Below are positions 24,087 to 32,912 of a stretch of DNA of 64,000 bases, in pieces (position 1 is the first letter of the stretch; every line of letters starts with the position of its first letter). The translations under genes and the position numbers were made by a program. Below the pieces are notes generated by a model, which was not told the origin of the DNA, ran no database searches, and was given only the letters and a program-made list of their open reading frames with translations. This DNA is from Durusdinium trenchii (taxonomy: Eukaryota; Sar; Dinophyceae; Suessiales; Symbiodiniaceae), in NCBI GenBank assembly GCA_963970005.1, contig CAXAMN010022729.1, forward strand, positions 910,748 to 974,747. The letters run 5' to 3'.

Positions 24087-25370
24087 TCACCTCTTGGAGG
24101 CTTTGCTTCCAGCTTTGTTAGCCAACTGTGTGAGCTCTTTGCACTCATCCTTACCATCTTTCATCAGGGTCCCAACCTCAACAAGCAAGTCCTTGGCTTT
24201 TGTCAAGCTCATAGACTTTTGTTGTTTCACCAGCAGTGTTTTCAACACATTGACTTGGGAACCCATCTTGTCTAGTAGTGTGGTCACTTCTTTCTTTGCT
24301 GTTTTGGTGACCATCTTTGCATGGTCAGCTGCATCCAAAGCAGCCTCCAGGTCTGCCTTTGTTGAGGTGACCTGATCCCTGGCCCTTTTGGCCTTCACTA
24401 TGAGCTTTTTCCATTGTACCTCTTCACTTTCTGTTTCCTCTTGTTCTTCTTCTTGTTCTTCTTGGCCATCCTCATCCTCCCAGGGATCACCATCCATGAT
24501 GGCCAAAACTTCAGCCTTGCCCTTTCCTTTTTTCCCTTTTCCCTTGCCCTTTCCTTTTGCCAAGGCAGGCTTACCCTTACCTCCACCCTTTCCCCAATTC
24601 TCCACTTGAGTGAGGAGAGTGTACTCATCCAGAGTCCACACCTGTCCCCATTTTGCATTGTCCTCTTCATCTGGTTCATATTCCTGTCCTTTTGTCCAGG
24701 ACCTGCTCTTGGTGACCTTGGTGTGCTTCTCAAGGTCACCCTTATCACAGTAGTTGTAGACTCCAGGAGTCCATGGATCTGCTCTCCATTGGATGCGACC
24801 GCTTGCAATATGCTTCTGCAAGTCATCCCACCCATGCAGTTCAATCATCCTGGTTTCACTCTCCCACTTTTCCCTTTTGTCAAGGGTTGTGCCTTGCTTT
24901 ATGCTTTGGCTTGTGTGGAAGAACTTTGGCACACCACCCTTGATCATGAACAGGGCTGCTTGCATACCCTTTTCACCTTTGGAAAGCTTGTCAAAAGCAT
25001 TCCTTTCTTTTTGTGTCTTGGTATTCTTCATCATTACATTGTGCTTGCTCCATACCCTGGAGTGTTCATTGGAATTCATCATTGACTTCAAATTGCTTGC
25101 TGCCCCCTCTGCTGTTTCTGCATTTCCAGCAGCTTTGGCTATTTTTTGAGCAAGTGTCATCTTGCCAAGCTTTGCCAACTGATTCTTTTTGAGAAAGCGT
25201 TTCTTCACTTTTGTTTTGCCTTTTGTCAAGGCTTTTGCTTTTGCTTTAGATTTTGCTTTTGCATTCTTGCCTGTGGAGCTACCTTTGGACAAGGTAGCTC
25301 TTTTGGCAAGTGCCTTCTTGTCTTTGGAGCTACCTTTGGACAAGGTAGCTCCTTTGGCCTTGGGAGCCAT
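24087..25370 (-). CDS. Lys-rich protein of the DNA transposon
   Basis: An intact frame of 427 residues starts at an ATG at 25370. The N-terminus is very basic (AKAKSKAKAKALTKGKTKVK). Residues about 60-200 hold a mixed helical region and the segment GRIQWRADPWTPGVYNYCD, which looks like a small conserved module. Then come a KGKGKGKKGKGK tract, an acidic block (EDEDGQEEQEEEQEETESEE) and a C-terminal coiled coil. Two palindromes lie in frame near the start and each encodes ATLSKGSS. It may be the N-terminal part or a partner of the transposase encoded downstream, for example a DNA-binding subunit. The function is unknown. Confidence 0.7.
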   Translation of the reverse strand: MAPKAKGATLSKGSSKDKKALAKRATLSKGSSTGKNAKAKSKAKAKALTKGKTKVKKRFLKKNQLAKLGKMTLAQKIAKAAGNAETAEGAASNLKSMMNSNEHSRVWSKHNVMMKNTKTQKERNAFDKLSKGEKGMQAALFMIKGGVPKFFHTSQSIKQGTTLDKREKWESETRMIELHGWDDLQKHIASGRIQWRADPWTPGVYNYCDKGDLEKHTKVTKSRSWTKGQEYEPDEEDNAKWGQVWTLDEYTLLTQVENWGKGGGKGKPALAKGKGKGKGKKGKGKAEVLAIMDGDPWEDEDGQEEQEEEQEETESEEVQWKKLIVKAKRARDQVTSTKADLEAALDAADHAKMVTKTAKKEVTTLLDKMGSQVNVLKTLLVKQQKSMSLTKAKDLLVEVGTLMKDGKDECKELTQLANKAGSKASKR

Positions 25371-25565
25371 GGCTTAGGCTTGAGGCTTGAGCAGTGATAT
25401 GTGCTGCAATTGTATCCAGTGTTGGTGTGTCCAGGTGAACCAGACCTTTGGTGAACACCCTTCTTTGGTGAACAAGACCTTTGGTGTGTACCAAAGAAAT
25501 GGTTGAAAGAACATTTCCAAGGACCTTTTCCAAGATCATTGAGTTTTTTTGAGTCAATAATGAGC

Positions 25566-25660
25566 TGATGAAGTTTGATGAAGTTTGATGAAATTTGATG
25601 AAATGATATGTTTTCATCAAATTTCATCAAAGTTCATCAAATTTCATCAAATTTCATCAA
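25566..25660. repeat. Inverted array of TTTGATGAAAT words
   Basis: About four TTTGATGAA words are followed, after a short centre (TGATATG), by their inverted copies TTCATCAAA. The whole can fold into a long imperfect hairpin. It lies between two genes of the transposon, upstream of the Lys-rich protein gene. Confidence 0.8.
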
Positions 25661-25689
25661 CTTACACAAGGTTGTTATTTCATTAAAAC

Positions 25690-25785
25690 CCTTTAGATAT
25701 AGTGTCCTATTGTAAAGGTTCAGTATGGCGTTTCATAAACTTTTAGATATAGTATCCTATTGTAAAGGTGCAGTATGGCGTTACC
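25690..25785. repeat. Two-copy 50-bp tandem repeat
   Basis: TTTAGATATAGTGTCCTATT and its near copy recur at a 50-base period, each continuing GTAAAGGTKCAGTATGGCGTT. It is noncoding as far as seen. Confidence 0.8.
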
Positions 25786-26247
25786 CAACCGACACTTTCC
25801 TTTTGTCAAGGAAAGAATTGATCCTACTACTGGTGACCTTGTCAAAAGGTTACTACCAATCCTACTCAAACATCTTCCTACTCAAACCCTCTCCAACCAA
25901 ATCCTACACAAAACATCTCTCCTCAAACCCTCCCTCCCCAACTCCATTTCCAGTGTTTTTCTCCTGCCTTTCTCCACCTGTTGGCAAAAAGAGAAAGGCT
26001 GCTGTACAGTTGTTCCTCCTTTGACCTTTTGTCAAGGTCAAAGAAATAGTGAAAAAGAAAAGATCACCCTTCATTGGCACCACCACCACAAACCATCAAC
26101 AACAACAACAACAACAACACATAACAAACACATAACCACCACAAACTTTCAATCACATAACATGACCAAGTAAACATATGTTTATGATGTGTTCTTAGTT
26201 GTTCATGAGTTCTGTTTACTGGTAGTGGTGCCAATTTGAAGGGAGGT

Positions 26248-26465
26248 AAACTACACCTTTTTTGTCAAAAGGGGCACTGCATTGTGCAACACTGCAGTGG
26301 CTGCTACCCTTTTTTGTCAAAAGGGCAGCGCATGGAGCACTGAAGCAATACCCCTTTTTTGTCAAAAGGGGTATGCTTGACACTGAAGAGCTACACCCTT
26401 TTTTGTCAAAAGGGTGCCTGGCTGACCAATCCTTTTGTCAAGGATCATCTTTTTGTCAAAGATGT
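26248..26465. repeat. Tandem array of long-stem palindromes
   Basis: Four units of about 45 bases carry a CTTTT-loop-AAAAG hairpin whose outer bases change from copy to copy (ACACC, TACCC, ACCCC, ACACCC on the left) with mostly matching changes on the right. Two further hairpins (ATCC and ATC arms) close the array at 26428-26462. Confidence 0.8.
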
Positions 26466-26472
26466 GCACCCT

Positions 26473-27912
26473 TTAAAAATTGGGCGCACGCTCATCCAGA
26501 AAGCCCTCAACAGCATCAGCCAGTGACCTCCATGTTTTGTGGCCAGGTTGCCACCCTACTCTGTAGACCTCCATCCCCATCATTTCTGCTTCATTACACA
26601 CTTCTGGTGAATCACCAAAAATTGTGTCCACCTTGAAGCTTTTCATAAGCTGGGCCTTCCCTTCCCAACCAGACTTGGATCTGGTGAAGGACAGGTGGTC
26701 AATCAGGTGATCCTCCATGAATGGCTGGAGGAACCCTTCAGTCTGTTGCGCTTGGGACCACCATAACTGATGACCCATACTTTCACTCCCTCCTCCTTCA
26801 ATCTTTTGAGGGAGTGAAAGTCGATGGTGTCATGGAACTCTAAGGTATTATGATAATCAATCACCACCCATTCAGGCAAAAGGGGCAGGAAAAATCTGTC
26901 TGTTGAGGCCCTTTTGCCAAGGACCTCCTTAATTCCACTCTCCCCCCCTTTGGCCAAGGGCTGCCTTGCTTGAGGTGGGCTCCTCATCAGCTGGGCCACC
27001 CCTTTGGTCAAGAGGTGCCTGCCTTTTTCCTTCACCCTTTCCTTTTCCTTTGCCATCACTTTTTCCTTTGCCACCCCTTTGGTCAAGAGGTGGCTTCTCT
27101 TCTGGCTCCTGGCCCTTTTGGCCACACCTTTGGTCAAGAGGTGGCTTCTGGCTTGAGCTGGCTTGCTCCTCTTTGGCCTTAATTGCCTTCTTGCTTGAAG
27201 TGTCCTTGCTTGGGCTTGCTTCCCTTTTGCCAAGGGCTGGCCACTCTTGATTGCTCAGCTTTGGCCACTCCCTCTTCTTCCAGTGGAAGCCCTGCTGCTC
27301 CCATGTCTGCTGCTGCTTGCTTGGGCCAAATTGCTTCTGCTGCACCTCCTCTTTTTTGTCAAAAGAGGTGGGCTCAGCTGTTGCCTCCTTGGGGGCCTGC
27401 TCATCCCCAGCCACCATCTCCACATCTTTTGTCTCCTCCTTGACTTCTGGCTTCTTGGGGGCCATCATGGCCTCTATTTCTTTCTGTCTCAATCTTTTGA
27501 CACTCTTGTGGATCTTGTTCTCTTCTTCCCAATCAATGGGCCTGTCCTCTTTGCTCATGTGCAGATTTTCTCTTTCAAGGCACTTTTTCTTAAATGCTTC
27601 TCTCCTTTTGTTGCTGACTGTACCAGAGCCAGCAGGTTTCCCCTTATTGTTTCTCAATTTGAAAGCCTCCCCTTTGGTCAAGGAGGGGCTTTCCTTCTGT
27701 TTGGGGCCATCCCCTTTTGTCAAGGAGCGGCTCCTGTGGCTCTTTCTGGAGTGGCTCCTTTTGGTATTCACCCCTTTGGTCAAGGGGCTTTCCCATTCCT
27801 CTTCTTCATTCCACTCATCATCATCCCACTTCTCTTCTTCATTCCACTCATCATCATCCCACTTTCCATAATCCCACTCTCTTTGCCAACCCCACCAGCC
27901 CCACCAAGCCAT
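26473..27912 (-). pseudogene. Trp-rich protein with HAD-like phosphatase domain, frameshifted
   Basis: It starts at the ATG at 27912 with MAWWGWWGWQREW and an acidic WDDDEWNEEE repeat. A long Lys/Gln-rich low-complexity stretch follows, in which palindromes encode PLTKG, SLTKG and PPLDQRGG peptides. Near 26940 the frame moves and encodes PEWVVIDYHNTLEFHDTIDF, a HAD motif I (D-x-H-N-T), then VKVWVISYGG, motif II. After a second shift near 26750 it reads SKSGWEGKAQLMKSFKVDTI and FGDSPEVCNEAEMMGMEVYRV, which fit the motif III lysine and motif IV. HAD proteins are phosphohydrolases, but the second motif I aspartate is replaced by His, so activity is uncertain. The two shifts may be introns or decay. 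It ends at 26473. Confidence 0.6.
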
Positions 27913-28185
27913 GGGGCCCTTTTGTCAAGGGGCTATTCACTACAGCTAGTCTTGAGCCTTCACAGCTACAAAAGGCTGCAGATTTCAACCCTCCTTGGTG
28001 TCCTTTGTGGTGCTTCTCACATGGTGTCCTTTTGTCAAGGAAATTGTAAGTGTGGCCTTCTGTATGTATATATATATATATATTGCATTCCCTCATGTAT
28101 ATGATATGTATATGTTTCTCTGAACACCAAAAAACCACCAACAGTACCAACAAAACATAAACAGTGGTGAACAGTACCAACAACC

Positions 28186-28230
28186 ATCACCACCACCACC
28201 ACCACCACCACCACCACCACCACCACCACT
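28186..28230. repeat. CCA trinucleotide microsatellite
   Basis: About 14 ACC/CCA units. A poly-His frame here is only the translation of this tract. Confidence 0.95.
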
Positions 28231-28277
28231 CCCAGCAACCCCCCAACTTTTTTTCACATTTACAAAAATCCATGTTT

Positions 28278-28470
28278 CAGCTTCCCTTTGGTCAAGGGAA
28301 GCTGTCCCTACAAAGCTGTACATGGATCTCTTTTGTCAAGAGATCTAGCTGTTCCTACAAACCTGTACATATATGTTCTCTTTTGTCAAGAGAACAAGTT
28401 GCTCCTACAAAGCTGTACATGGGCCCCTTTTGTCAACAGACCAAACTGCATCTCTTTTGTCAAGAGATCA
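28278..28470. repeat. Tandem array with covarying palindromes
   Basis: Three full units and two partial ones, 47-49 bases each, share a spacer close to CTGTTCCTACAAAGCTGTACA. The hairpin that opens each unit has different but self-matching arms: CTTCCCTT/AAGGGAAG, GATCTCTT/AAGAGATC, GTTCTCTT/AAGAGAAC, then a decayed GGCCCC copy and ATCTCTT/AAGAGAT. Confidence 0.88.
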
Positions 28471-28485
28471 AACTGGTAGGTCAAC

Positions 28486-29656
28486 CTACCAGGTCTTGTA
28501 CAAGTGATCCCTGAGATCAATTGCCTCTTGCTTGCTGAGGTGTTCCTGCTCCAGCTTCTGCTTGATTTCTCCCATGATTTCCACATACCTTGGGTGGCCA
28601 ACTTGTGTTGTTTGCACAATCAAAGACAGTTTGCCTGTGCCACCCTTGGCCTTGGTGCCACAAATGTAAACTCTCCAAGGTGGCTTTTTTGGGGTTGTGA
28701 CTCTCAGCTTTGTCCATGGCTTCCCACCAGCAGAAGCACTTGATGTTGTAACCAAATCCTGCTTATCTTTCTTTACCTTTCCAGATCCTTTGGCCAAGGA
28801 ACTGGGTTTCTTCATTGTTTTTTTTGGGGGGGGCCTCCTTTCTTCCTTGCTGGTCTCTTCATGATGCCCGGCTCTTCTTTCAGCTCTTCATTGTTTGCAT
28901 GTATTGGCAAATCAGATCTTGCCCTATTGGCTAGGGCCAATTGCCCTGTCCTTCTTCTCAAGAAGCTGGGGGGGTGACCCTGGGTGTCATTCTCAAGGCC
29001 CTCTTTGGACAAGAGGGTACCATTCTCAAGATCAATGCCTTTTGTCAAGGCATCCTTGCTGCCAGAGCTCTTCTCAGCATCTGGTGTGCCAAAGCATTTA
29101 GGATACCCTTCAGTGTCTAGGCTGAGCTCCTTCTGCAATTTTCTTTTTGGCATTTCATGGTCATCTTTTTTTCCTCTTCCTGCTCATCAGCTCCTCCCAC
29201 CCTTTGGCCAAGGGTGTCCTTCTTTTTCATCATCTCCACTACATCTTTGAGCTGCAACAGCTCAGAGCCACTGAGCTTGGCAGCACATTGCTGAAGGTTG
29301 GAGTTTGCCAATTTTCTCATGTGACACAGCAAAACTCCCAACCTTTCAACCTTCAATCCTACCCACACACCACCAGAGAATTTGGAATCATTCAATGATG
29401 GGTCTTCCAACAAGAGTTGGAATAGGGCCTTCCTTAGGCATTGCCCATGGATCTCTCCTGTATTCTCCAGCTGCAAAAGCCCTTTTGTCAAGGGCAGAAC
29501 TGTCATCAACCTTTTGGGGTTGATGGCTTGGGTTTTTGATATCTTCTCATATGCCCCCAGGTCTTTGATCAGCTCAGATTGCTGATGAAATAGCTTCAGC
29601 AGCAAACCCTCATCCACTTGTGGCTTGACATTGTGCCTATTGCCACCTCTAGACAT
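28486..29656 (-). pseudogene. Unidentified coiled protein of the DNA transposon, frameshifted
   Basis: The ATG at 29656 opens MSRGGNRHNVKPQVDEGLLL and runs in one frame to 29117. The downstream frame (29153-28812) continues the protein with LQKELSLDTEGYPKCFG. A homopolymer stretch at about 28817-28838 (T then G run on the plus strand) shifts the frame again into KPPWRVYICGTKAKGG and EQEHLSKQEAIDLRDHL, ending at 28486. Joined, about 390 residues would result. The last segment looks like a small conserved domain that I have seen near similar dinoflagellate ORFs; its role is unknown. The start codon lies inside the 3' arm of a 29-base palindrome (29652-29680). Confidence 0.5.
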
Positions 29657-29680
29657 CCCTTTTTTGTCAAAAGGGATGTC
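29652..29680. promoter_or_regulatory. Palindrome overlapping a start codon
   Basis: Perfect 12-bp arms (GACATCCCTTTT and its complement) flank a TTGTC loop. On the minus strand the ATG of the downstream frame lies in the 3' arm, so in mRNA the start codon would be base-paired. A similar palindrome (27917-27931) ends four bases before the ATG at 27912. Confidence 0.6.
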
Positions 29681-29890
29681 AGCCCCCTTTTGTCAAGAGG
29701 GCCCTGTGATTTGCTACCTGTGAAGCACTTTGGGCCAAAGATTTGCAGAAAACATGCACTTCCAAAATCAATATCCAAATCAATCAAAACCATTATAAAA
29801 ATCAATACATGTTGTTGCAAGAAAAATTAGAATATTAGAAAAATCAAGAGAAACGATGCAAATCAATATCAACATGTTTATATAGGATTA

Positions 29891-29921
29891 GATTGATATA
29901 AATCAATACCCGATGCTCAGG
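29891..29921 (-). repeat. Right terminal inverted repeat
   Basis: 31 bases ending in GCTCAGG at 29921, the inverted partner of 21266-21296. The duplicated target GGTC follows at 29922-29925. Confidence 0.88.
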
Positions 29922-29925
29922 GGTC

Positions 29926-31396
29926 AAGACTGGTTGGCAGAGACTACAAGTTTCTTTCGCCTGAGATGGAGAATCTGTTCAGTCCCACAAGCAATGCAAT
30001 TGGAGTGAAATCGTGGGCAGCATTGGTTCAGTCGAGCCAAGGAGAACTTGGTCTATGGGCAGTCGATGTCAAGGACGCCTACCTCATGGTTCCCCAGGAG
30101 GAGAAGGTCTATGTGGAATGCAATGGCGAGTTCTTTGAACTTGGACGATGTCTTCCTGGACAACGAGTTGGTTCCAAGGCATGGTATGACCACTTAGGCA
30201 AAGTGGCAAGAGACCAAGGGTTACAACCATATCCTGCAAACCCCGCAGTTTTCTACAAGCTTGGCAGGACACCCCTGGTGATGTCTTCACACGTTGATAA
30301 CCTACAGCTGGTTGGAAGTCAACAAGATGTTGAGAAGCTCCTTGATAGCTTCAGAAAGCAGGAATGGACACTGCAAGTGCAAGGACCCTGTTCACCTAAG
30401 GTTGCCGGGCAATGCGCATTCCTCAACAGGCATTTTGCTTCTGATGGATCTGGTTCAATGACTGTGAGGATGGACCAGAAGTATGTGAAGAAGTTGGTGG
30501 ACTTGTTGAACCTGCACGTGAACAAGGGCAAGCAGACGCCTACAACTGGCACCTTCCAGAAAGGACTACAAGGACAACCTCTTTCCAAAGAAGAGTCGAG
30601 CATCTACAGAACATGTGTTGGCATTTTGCTGTACATGTCAACAGAAAGGCCAGACATCCAATGTGCAGTTCGACAGTTGGCTTCAAAGGTCACAGGACCT
30701 GACACCCTGGACCAGAAGGAGTTGAAGCAGTTGGTGCTCTACTTGAAGCACACGGCTGACTACGTCCAGGAGATGAAGCAGAGCTTCGCAATGGCTTCGG
30801 CTATGGGAGAAAGGAATGATGATGTGAAGATGGCTGCAACACAACATCCGAGCCTACTTGAAGTCTTCACGGACAGCGACTGGGCATCGGACAGGACTAC
30901 AAGGAGATCTATGTCATGCATTCACATGTACCTCAACGGCATCTTCTTTTGGAGTGCAAGCAGGAGCCAGAAAAGCATAGCTTTGTCAAGTTGTGAAGCT
31001 GAGTTCATTTCAGCAGTCAGCGGCATGGCAGATGGAATCTACATCAAGCGAATGTTGGAGGCCGTGCTGAACATGAAGGTGGTCTTGGAGTTGAGGATTG
31101 ACAGTTCCTCTGCTCGAGCGCTACTCCAACGACAAGGAGTTCAGAGAACCCGACACATAAGCACTGGACTTTTGTGGGTGCAGCAGAAAGTTGAAGAACG
31201 AGAAGCTGCAATTCGTCCTGCGCCGGGAAAAGAGAACAGCAGCGATTTGGGAACGAAGAGTCACAGCAGCAAGAGACTGAGATTCTTGCTAGGCCTCATT
31301 GGCTACTTGAGTTCGCTGGTGGACCACGAGTTGGAGCCCAAGAAGAAGAGATTCGACATGTCAAAGGACTCAGACCTGAGAGAGTACAACAACTGA
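29926..31396 (+). pseudogene. pol: Pol, 3' part: reverse transcriptase and RNase H
   Basis: This continues the pol frame broken at 21265. RT motif A is WAVDVKDAYLMVP at about 30058-30096. The YVDD box reads HVDN at 30290-30301, so the second catalytic aspartate is Asn. RNase H residues are Asp in FTDSDWAS (about 30869), Glu in SCEAEFIS (about 30997), Asp in RIDSSSAR (about 31097) and Asp in SSDLGTKS (about 31244). The copia-type tail LGLIGYLSS follows, and the frame stops with TGA at 31394-31396. No frameshift lies in this part. The RT would copy element RNA into DNA in cytoplasmic particles, but HVDN makes catalysis doubtful. Confidence 0.9.
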
Positions 31397-31404
31397 CATG
31401 TTTA

Positions 31405-32772
31405 ATGTTGGCGGCTTTGAGTCAGCAGGGCAACGGAATGGAAGTCGAAGAGACGACCAGTAGTGACAGCAACCGTGAAATTTTCCTGATGGTTTTCACG
31501 GCAAATGCAGTTTTGTTTGTAGCCATGGGATTGGCTATGAGTGTGCAAGGTTGCGACTTAGCGCTGATGGTGCTTCATTCGGCTTCGATTGGAGCATGGT
31601 CTCTCATGACCGAGATGGGCTACCAGATCTTGCAGACAGGCATGATGATGGTGGCATTCAATGTGGTGGTCTTCATCCTGTTCTACCTCAGGGACTACTT
31701 CAACCTACGACCTGTTGAAGGTGGAGGAGAATTTCAACGAGAAACTTCACCCCCTCAAGATCCGCATCGAGGAGGAGAACAACGAAAGGTCTAGCAGACA
31801 AGGTTCAACCTGTTTGGAGAACCAGCCGGACATGATCCGGAAGCTCGCGGAAGTGATCGCGATGGAGAACTATGGGATGAACCTGAAGGCGGAGATGTCA
31901 ACCACCTACTACTTGAAGGAGAAGAAGAAGGTGATGGACAAGAAGAAGAAGAGTTACCACAACTCGAGAACCTCACGGAGACAGCCTACACCTCTGTTGG
32001 AGAACCCACTGAAGATGAGTTCACAGAGGACGCCATGGACACAGAGGACGCCATGGATGTGGACGATGATGGTGTCATCGCAACAGTTGAAGATTGGGAC
32101 CCCATTGGTCAAGAAATGGCAACGTACAGAGTTCTTCGACATCGATCTCAAGCATTTCCTGGAGAGGAGTACTTCCTGGACATTGATGGACGTCTTGAAC
32201 GCCATGGAGGATTTGGAAGCTTGAGTGGAGAAGAATCTGAAGAAGAACAACCTTCTACAGCAGATGACCAACCTGCTGAAGAACCTGAAGGCAGTGGATC
32301 TGAACAAGTTCTACGTGTGGCAGGAGAACTTGGTGATGAGGTGACGGACGCAGTTCGAGAACTTCGTCGACACGCAGGCCTACTTCAAGAGCTGGGTGAA
32401 CACTGTGAACACCCAGAGTGCTACATGGAGTACAACATGCCTGGCATTGTGTTCTGGGTGAATCCAGACACAGGTGAGATCCAGATGCACCGACTCCTCG
32501 ACCTCGCGATCGACGCCCCTGAAGATGGCGAGGAGTACTTCATCGAGAACCCCAACTGGATGAGAGATGGTGGAAAATGGTTGATCAGGCGACTTCACTA
32601 TGAGCCTGAGCCAGAAGAGGAGATCCCTGAGTCTCCAAGAGGCTATGGCTGGGCCCTTGGAACAAGAGAGTGGATGGACCACGCGCGAGAAAGGAGAGCG
32701 GCTGCAGAACGAGAAGCTCTAAGACAACAAGTCGAGCAGGCAGAAGCAGCTGGGCTGAGGCAAAGGCGCTGA
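31405..32772 (+). pseudogene. Accessory 3' ORF: membrane segments plus acidic tail, one TAG
   Basis: An ATG at 31405, eight bases after the Pol stop, opens 129 codons. Two or three hydrophobic helices are visible: IFLMVFTANAVLFVAMGLAM, a weaker LALMVLHSASIGAWSL, and MMMVAFNVVVFILFYL. A single TAG at 31792-31794 interrupts the frame. The same frame then stays open for about 325 more codons to TGA at 32772. It encodes a strongly acidic region (LEGEEEGDGQEEEELPQLE) and then a more ordered part with CYMEYNMPGIVFWVNPDTG and NWMRDGGKWLIRRLHYEPEP, ending in a basic coil. No envelope protein family is recognised. A host-derived or element-specific membrane protein is possible. An internal ATG at 32035 is an alternative start for the tail. 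Confidence 0.6.
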
Positions 32773-32912
32773 GGAGCAATCAACGCATGAGAGCAATCTC
32801 CGCTGGTGAACATCCACCTGACAGAGAAAGCTGAGCAATCAATGCCAAAGAACACCAACCTGGCAAAGAGCTGAGAGTGTTTTGTTGCTTGGAGCTTCAA
32901 CACGCTCCATGC

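Larger units (their letters stand above)
21540..29710. repeat. About 50 dispersed short palindromes with CTT-loop-AAG core
   Basis: The core is CTT, a five-base loop (TTGTC, TGGTC, TTGCC, TGGAC or TGGCC) and AAG. Outer arms vary in sequence but are complementary within each copy. Examples with perfect arms: 21578-21598 (8 bp), 22683-22705 (GAAGCCCTT arm, 9 bp), 22729-22749 (8 bp), 23392-23422 (CTAGAGCATCCTT arm, 13 bp), 25276-25300 (10 bp), 25326-25352 (11 bp), 28325-28345 and 28375-28395 (8 bp), 29652-29680 (GACATCCCTTTT arm, 12 bp). Most share one orientation; a few, such as 21936-21954 and 25840-25856, have the loop or the whole unit altered. They occur in coding and noncoding DNA of this transposon. 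Confidence 0.92.
21266..29921 (-). mobile_element. 8.66-kb DNA transposon with 31-bp inverted ends
   Basis: The ends are inverted copies over 31 bases with two mismatches, starting CCTGAGCATCGG. Both subterminal regions are packed with ATATTGATTT and AATCAATAT words, likely transposase-binding repeats. All supported genes are on the minus strand: a coiled protein, a HAD-like protein, a Lys-rich protein and a transposase-like gene. Several frames are broken, so this copy probably moved with help from another. Its interior carries dozens of short CTT-loop-AAG palindromes that were not seen in the flanking retrotransposon. A 4-bp target duplication and the CCTGAG end do not settle the superfamily. 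A Cys/His cluster in the transposase hints at the CACTA/CMC group, as inference only. Confidence 0.85.

Noticed and set aside
28164-28323. Poly-His or poly-Gly proteins
   Set aside because: They are translations of the CCA microsatellite in either strand.
29117-29153. Reading the three frames at 28486-29656 as three separate genes
   Set aside because: They overlap by a few bases, follow one another without gaps and shift at a homopolymer, so one broken gene is simpler.
21540-29710. CRISPR-like array of repeats
   Set aside because: Spacing is irregular, the core is short, the arms differ between copies, no cas gene is present and the context is a eukaryotic transposon.
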